Source: Halorubrum salinarum
GTDB lineage: Archaea; Halobacteriota; Halobacteria; Halobacteriales; Haloferacaceae
NCBI RefSeq assembly: GCF_013267195.1
Contig: NZ_CP053941.1
Coordinates: forward strand, 186,001 to 250,000
Reading direction: 5' to 3'
DNA: 64,000 nucleotides
Part shown: positions 60,122 through 64,000 of the stretch, in pieces
Layout of the letters: the number at the start of each line of letters is the position of its first letter
Numbering within the stretch: the first letter of the stretch is position 1
Program-made: the position numbers and the translations under genes
The notes under the pieces: model-generated
The model's input: the letters and a program-made list of their open reading frames with translations, nothing else
What the model was told of the DNA's origin: nothing
Database searches by the model: none

Positions 60122-60742
60122 ATGGAGACGCTTCCGACTGGGATCTCGGTGCTGGACCGACAGTTCGGCGGGGGGCTCCCGAGCGGTAGCGTCGTCGTGT
60201 TGAAGGCGAACCCGGACAGCCAGTCAGAGCTCATCCTGGACCGGTTCGCCCGGGTCCGCCGGTGTCGCTACCTGACCACCGTCCGCTCCGCCGACGCGGT
60301 GGAGGCGGCGCTGAGCGGCGACGGCGACGAGGAGACGACCGTCGAGGCCACGACGGAAGTCGGCGACCTCGACGAGGCCGCGGCGCTGACTGGCGACCTC
60401 CCCGAAGCCGGCACGCTGATCGTCGACTCCGTCGAGCCGCTGGAGGACGGCGCGGCGCCGGCTGCGTACGCCGAGTTCCTCGACGACCTGCGGTCCCGGG
60501 TCGACGACGCCGGCGGTGTCGCGCTGCTCCACGCGCTCCGCGGCGGCGAGGACCCGCGGACGCGGCGGGTCACGGAGCAGGTCGCGGACGTGGTGTTCGA
60601 CCTGCGCACGACCGTCACCGGGACCGAGATCGCGAACCGCCTCGTCGTCCCCAAGTACCGGGGCGGCGCGGCCCTCGAAGAGCCGCTGAAGCTGAAGCTC
60701 ACGGACACGGTCGCGGTCGACACGAGCCGCGACATCGCCTGA
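60122..60742 (+). CDS. KaiC/RecA-like protein with degenerate P-loop
   Basis: 206 aa. It begins like KaiC-type ATPases (METLPTGISVLDRQFGGGLPSGSVVVL) but the Walker A that should follow reads ANPDSQSELIL, without the Lys and Ser/Thr. Walker B (TLIVDSVEPL) is retained. It is probably a non-hydrolysing relative, perhaps acting with the MinD-like ATPase just upstream. A GTG at 60014 overlapping that gene's stop (GTGA) is an alternative start; the ATG is preferred because the KaiC motif starts there. Confidence 0.75.
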   Translation: METLPTGISVLDRQFGGGLPSGSVVVLKANPDSQSELILDRFARVRRCRYLTTVRSADAVEAALSGDGDEETTVEATTEVGDLDEAAALTGDLPEAGTLIVDSVEPLEDGAAPAAYAEFLDDLRSRVDDAGGVALLHALRGGEDPRTRRVTEQVADVVFDLRTTVTGTEIANRLVVPKYRGGAALEEPLKLKLTDTVAVDTSRDIA

Positions 60743-60766
60743 CGCGGTCGGTCGCCCCGACGCGGA

Positions 60767-61027
60767 TTACAGCGCCGCGGACGCGAGGACCACGAGGACG
60801 CCCGCGACGGCCGCCGCGACCGCCCAGTTCCGCGCGGTGTCGAACGCGCCGTACGGCCCGCCCTTCCGCGAGAAGAGGTACAGCGCGTAGACGGCGAGCG
60901 GCGCCAGCGTCGGCAGCGTCGCCACGGAGACGACGCCGGTGAAACTCGACAGCAGCGCGACCCCGACCGTCGCCGCGCCCGCGACCCCGGCGACGACCGC
61001 GTCCTCGCGCGCCCGTTCGATCTCCAT
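60767..61027 (-). CDS. Three-helix membrane protein, 86 aa
   Basis: Hydrophobic segments at about residues 10-29, 33-48 and 64-85, a short charged N-terminus (MEIERARED) and no recognised motif. The ATG at 61027 is preferred over a longer frame that begins with an Arg/Thr-rich stretch. It converges with the KaiC-like gene. Confidence 0.7.
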   Translation of the reverse strand: MEIERAREDAVVAGVAGAATVGVALLSSFTGVVSVATLPTLAPLAVYALYLFSRKGGPYGAFDTARNWAVAAAVAGVLVVLASAAL

Positions 61028-61166
61028 ACTCGGTGTGGACGCGGCGGCGGCCAAAAGGGATCCGTTCGCCGGACGCCCGCTCACCGCCGTGGTCGTCCGG
61101 CGCATGCGCGCGAACGCCGTCGCTCGGCGAGGGAAAAACGGCCGAACCGAGGCCGGCAGAAGCGGG

Positions 61167-62102
61167 TTACTCTTCGTCGATCTCGTCGACGATCTCGTCT
61201 GCGTCGACGTCGACGTCTTCGAGCGCCTCCTCGATGTCCACGTCGCCGGCGCCGGCGCCGCCCATGCCGCCCATCATGCCGCCGAGACCGCCCATGCCGC
61301 CGCCCTCGATGACCTCCTCGATCACGACGCGATCGAGGTCGAGGCGGTCCATGAGGTCCTGCGCGATCTGCTGTTTCTGGAACATCCACTGCTGGTTCAT
61401 CTGCATCGCCTGCGTCGCCGTGACGTAGAGGACCTCCTTCTCGACCTCCTCGGTCTCGACGGTTTCCTCGCCGTCGTCGTCCTCGGTGACGGTCTCCTCC
61501 TCCTCGGTGACCGTCTCGATGCGGACCTCCGGCGCCTCCTGGAGGTACATGCCGAGCATGCCGGACGCCTGCTCCTCGCGGTCGTCGATAACTTCGAGGA
61601 TCTCGTACTCGTACTCGAGGTCCTCGCCGGCGAGCGGGTGGTTGAAGTCGACGCGGGCGCGGCCGCCGATGATCGTCTCCAGGTGGCCCTGCTGGTTGTC
61701 GATCTGGACCTGCGCGCCGGGGTAGCGGCTGTCCTCGGGGATCTTGTCGGCCTTGACCGTCTCGACCTCGTCGGGGTCGTACTCGCCGAACGCGTCCTCG
61801 GCGGGGACGTCGACCGTGCCCTCGTCGCCGACCTCGGCGCCGATGAAGGCCTCCTCGACGGAGGGGAACACGTGGCCGGCGCCGAGCGCGATGATGCGGG
61901 GCTCGAACTCGTACTCGTCGACGTCGATCTCGGCGTCCTCGGCCGTCTCCTTGTCGGTCGTGTCGATGACGCGGTCGTCGTCGGCCGTGCGGATCGTGTA
62001 CGCGACGCGGACGAAGTCGCCGTCTTCGAGTCCGTCGGCGTCAGTCTCGGTCTCGGTCTCCTCGGCCTCCTCGGCCGCGTCCGCTTGCTCCTGATCGCTC
62101 AT
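61167..62102 (-). CDS. FKBP-type peptidyl-prolyl isomerase (SlyD-like)
   Basis: 311 aa. The FKBP domain with inserted-flap region spans about residues 28-185 (DFVRVAYTIRTADDDRVIDTT; GAGHVFPSVEEAFIGAEVGDEG; DFNHPLAGEDLEYEYEI), as in archaeal SlyD/FKBP26. The C-terminal domain includes QAMQMNQQWMFQKQQIAQDLMDRL and a Gly/Met-rich segment (GGMGGLGGMMGGMGG) before an acidic end. It assists folding and may bind metals. A TATA-like CTTCTTAAG lies about 28 bases upstream (leaderless). Confidence 0.93.
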   Translation of the reverse strand: MSDQEQADAAEEAEETETETDADGLEDGDFVRVAYTIRTADDDRVIDTTDKETAEDAEIDVDEYEFEPRIIALGAGHVFPSVEEAFIGAEVGDEGTVDVPAEDAFGEYDPDEVETVKADKIPEDSRYPGAQVQIDNQQGHLETIIGGRARVDFNHPLAGEDLEYEYEILEVIDDREEQASGMLGMYLQEAPEVRIETVTEEEETVTEDDDGEETVETEEVEKEVLYVTATQAMQMNQQWMFQKQQIAQDLMDRLDLDRVVIEEVIEGGGMGGLGGMMGGMGGAGAGDVDIEEALEDVDVDADEIVDEIDEE

Positions 62103-62275
62103 ACCTGAAGGTCACCTGTTACACCCTTAAGAAGCACGGTTCGGCCCGAAGCCCGCCGGCGAACGGGAGACAGCGGCGGTTCGGCGGACGACGCGCCCCA
62201 AGGGGCCGACGGTACCGTCCCGGACCGGCGCGGCGTCCCGCGCCGCTTATGAACGCCCCGGCCGCACCCTCGGGC

Positions 62276-62842
62276 ATGTACGAGGTCGAGATCAAGGTCC
62301 CTGCCGACCTGGACGCGACGCGGGAGCGCCTCCGGGAGGCCGGCGCCGAGCGCGTCGACGCCCGCCGGCAGCGGGACACCTACTACGACGCGCCGCACCG
62401 CGAGTTCGCCGAGACCGACGAGGCGCTCCGGATCCGCCGCGAGGTCCCGCTCTCGGACGGCGAGGCGACCGACGAGGAGGCGGCGACGGTCACCTACAAG
62501 GGGCCGCTCCTCGACGACGCCTCGAAGACGCGCGCCGAGCACGAGACCGGCATCGACGACGGCGAGGCCCTCGACGCGGTCCTCTCGGGGCTCGGGTTCG
62601 AGCCGGCGGCGACCGTCGAGAAGCGGCGCGAGTTCTGGTCGTACGACGGCTTCACGGTGACGCTCGACGCCGTCGCCGGGCTCGACGAGTACGTCGAGAT
62701 CGAACGCACCGTCGGGGCCGAAACCGAGGTCGACGCGGCGCGCGAGGCGGCGGTCGCGGCGCTCGACCGGCTCGGCCTCGACGCGGCCGAGCAGGTCCGG
62801 ACCTCCTACCTCGGGCTGCTGTTGGCCGCGGCGGACGACTGA
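62276..62842 (+). CDS. CYTH-domain protein (CyaB/class IV adenylate cyclase-like)
   Basis: 188 aa beginning MYEVEIKVPADL, the signature ExExK motif of CYTH phosphohydrolases, which bind triphosphates in a tunnel of charged residues. Other barrel strands are visible (ALRIRREV; ATVTYKGP; VEKRREFWSY). Archaeal members are annotated class IV adenylate cyclase, but thiamine triphosphatase or polyphosphatase activity is equally possible. A CTTATG box 26-31 bases before 62276 supports this start over the upstream ATG. Confidence 0.88.
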   Translation: MYEVEIKVPADLDATRERLREAGAERVDARRQRDTYYDAPHREFAETDEALRIRREVPLSDGEATDEEAATVTYKGPLLDDASKTRAEHETGIDDGEALDAVLSGLGFEPAATVEKRREFWSYDGFTVTLDAVAGLDEYVEIERTVGAETEVDAAREAAVAALDRLGLDAAEQVRTSYLGLLLAAADD

Positions 62843-62858
62843 GGCCAGCGGAGCCCGC

Positions 62859-63335
62859 TCAGTCGTCCCCCTCGTCCGCCGGTCGCTTCTCCGAGAGGAC
62901 GGTGCGCTCGAACTCGCAGACGAGGACGTCGTCGTCCCCGTCGACGACCTTGAACGCCTCCACGCGCATCGTGACGACGCCGCGCTCGCCGTCGCTCGTC
63001 TCCCGCTTGTCGGTGACCGTCGACCGCGCGCGGATCGTGTCGCCGTGGAAGACGGGGTTCGGGTGTTCCACCTCGTCGTACGACAGGTTCGCGACGATGG
63101 TCCCGTCGGTCGTCTCCGGGATGGAAAGGCCGACCGCGAGCGACATGGTGTACAGGCCGTTCACCAAGCGCTCGCCGAACTGCGTCTCGGCGGCGAAGTC
63201 GCCGTCGAGGTGGAGCGGCTGCTGGTTCATCGTCATGTCGCAGAAGCGCTGGTTGTCCGCCTCGCTGATGGTCCGTCGCTTGGCGTGGTCTATCGTCTCG
63301 CCGACCGCGAACTCCTCGTAGTACAGTCCGGGCAT
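62859..63335 (-). CDS. MaoC-family hydratase
   Basis: 158 aa hotdog-fold (R)-specific enoyl-CoA hydratase-like protein. The catalytic motif is represented by the segment DMTMNQQPLHLDGDFAAET with Asp/His, followed by ERLVNGLYTMSLAVG. It is divergent from the CitE-family lyase gene, suggesting a shared acyl-CoA pathway. Half the length of mesaconyl-CoA hydratase, so that function is not assigned. Confidence 0.88.
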   Translation of the reverse strand: MPGLYYEEFAVGETIDHAKRRTISEADNQRFCDMTMNQQPLHLDGDFAAETQFGERLVNGLYTMSLAVGLSIPETTDGTIVANLSYDEVEHPNPVFHGDTIRARSTVTDKRETSDGERGVVTMRVEAFKVVDGDDDVLVCEFERTVLSEKRPADEGDD

Positions 63336-63422
63336 GGCCGCCCGCTCGGCCGGCGCCGTGAAATCGGTACCGCTCTCGGCGCGGCCGGCGGCTTTTAGCC
63401 GCGCGCCCGCGGACCTCCGCAC

Positions 63423-64000
63423 ATGCCACGCCGAAGCCTGCTGTTCTCGCCCGGCGACAGCCCCGAGCTCATGCGGAAGGCGCCCGGGGCCGGCGCCGAC
63501 GTGATCTGCTTCGACCTCGAAGACGCCGTCGCGCCCGGTCGGAAGGACGAGGCGAGGGCGGCGGTCCGCGACGTGCTCGCGGACCCCGCGTTCGACCCGG
63601 ACGCCGAGGTCTGCGTCCGGCTGACCGCCGAGTCGCCCGCGGCTGATCTGGACGGCGTCCTCGACGGGGGCGACCCCTCGAACGAGTCGGTCCGCCTCGA
63701 CGCGGTGATGCTCCCGAAGGTCGAGGCCGCCGACCGGGTCGAGCGCGTCGCCGCGCTGTGCGCCGAGCGCGGGCGCGACCCCGCCGTGTTCGCGCTCGTC
63801 GAGACCGCCGCCGGCGTGCTCTCGGCGCAGTCGATCGCGGCCGCGGACGCGACCGACGCGCTCGTCTTCGGCGCCGAGGACCTCGCCGCCGACGTGGGCG
63901 CGACCCGGACCGACGAGGGGACCGAGGTGCTGTACGCCCGCGAGCACGTCGTCCTCGCGGCGAGCGCGGCCGGGGTCGACGCGGTCGACACGGTGTTCAC
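63423..64000 (+). CDS. CitE-family (HpcH/HpaI) lyase, 3' end missing
   Basis: The first 192 residues of a TIM-barrel acyl-CoA lyase, cut by the window end. MPRRSLLFSPGDSPELMRKA, CFDLEDAVAPGRKDEAR (metal/CoA site), VMLPKVEAADRV, FALVETAAGVLSA and FGAEDLAADVGA are the family motifs. Possible activities are malyl-, beta-methylmalyl- or citramalyl-CoA lyase. The divergent MaoC hydratase fits such a pathway. The ATG at 63423 follows TTTTAGCC by about 25-30 bases. Confidence 0.9.
   Translation, partial: MPRRSLLFSPGDSPELMRKAPGAGADVICFDLEDAVAPGRKDEARAAVRDVLADPAFDPDAEVCVRLTAESPAADLDGVLDGGDPSNESVRLDAVMLPKVEAADRVERVAALCAERGRDPAVFALVETAAGVLSAQSIAAADATDALVFGAEDLAADVGATRTDEGTEVLYAREHVVLAASAAGVDAVDTVF

Noticed and set aside
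1-64000. Insertion sequences, proviruses, rRNA operons, CRISPR arrays and replication origin
   Set aside because: Looked for transposase, integrase, capsid, Cas and Orc1/Cdc6 proteins and rRNA sequence; none seen.

Overview
The window reads as chromosomal DNA of an extremely halophilic archaeon (class Halobacteria), most like Halorubrum or a close relative; the genus is an impression, not a measurement. The reasons are a very GC-rich composition, strongly Asp/Glu-rich proteins, many start codons 25-30 bases after a TATA-like box with no leader, Tat-type export signals, an intron-containing tRNA-Trp, and several families known mainly from haloarchaea (DUF5779, DUF5786, DUF5794, DUF5795, DUF5800, DUF5816, HalX, Tat lipoproteins). 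Genes are dense on both strands. I see no rRNA, CRISPR array, insertion sequence or provirus.

Layout. 1-12.4 kb is a respiratory neighbourhood: halocyanin (cut by the window start), cytochrome oxidase subunit IV, Mn-type superoxide dismutase, and the coxB-coxAC operon (subunit II and fused I/III). Embedded in it are a TenA protein, an aldehyde dehydrogenase and an ArsR-like/zinc-ribbon regulator whose three promoters share the palindrome TACC-N4-GGTA. 12.4-17.6 kb is an export module: an MMPL/RND transporter and a COG1361 envelope protein, divergent from a TetR regulator with a near-perfect palindromic operator. 17.6-32.9 kb is mostly housekeeping: HD phosphohydrolase, CDF metal transporter, glutamate dehydrogenase, two coupled PH-domain membrane proteins, acyl-CoA dehydrogenase, squalene/phytoene synthase, Ski2-like helicase, HalX response regulator, IMP dehydrogenase, and DUF5794/DUF5795 genes.

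33.1-33.5 kb holds tRNA-Trp with a 101-base intron, followed by two further imperfect copies of its own 3' end. 33.6-48 kb carries a Tat lipoprotein, a small HTH/membrane operon, DUF5800, DUF5786, a bactofilin-like protein, a secreted propeller-like protein, an exonuclease, GDPD, SRAP protease, an Rsm22-type methyltransferase with prephenate dehydrogenase, an MFS transporter, a DsbA-like lipoprotein and an acyl-CoA ligase. At 48.3 kb the initiator tRNA is again followed by a hairpin and an exact copy of its own 3' end, then by the aIF2-beta gene whose complex binds that tRNA. 49-64 kb has an M24 peptidase, XPD/DinG helicase, HAD hydrolase, SLOG protein, a ribbon-helix-helix/membrane operon, CPBP protease, Dph2, esterase, YlbF-like protein, a MinD-like ATPase beside a RecA-like protein without a Walker A lysine, FKBP isomerase, CYTH protein, MaoC hydratase and a truncated CitE-family lyase.

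The most unusual material is not in the long genes. It is (i) the tRNA-tail elements at two unrelated tRNA genes, (ii) chains of tiny leader ORFs joined by ATGA overlaps upstream of two membrane or envelope genes, and (iii) a set of inverted repeats placed on core promoters.
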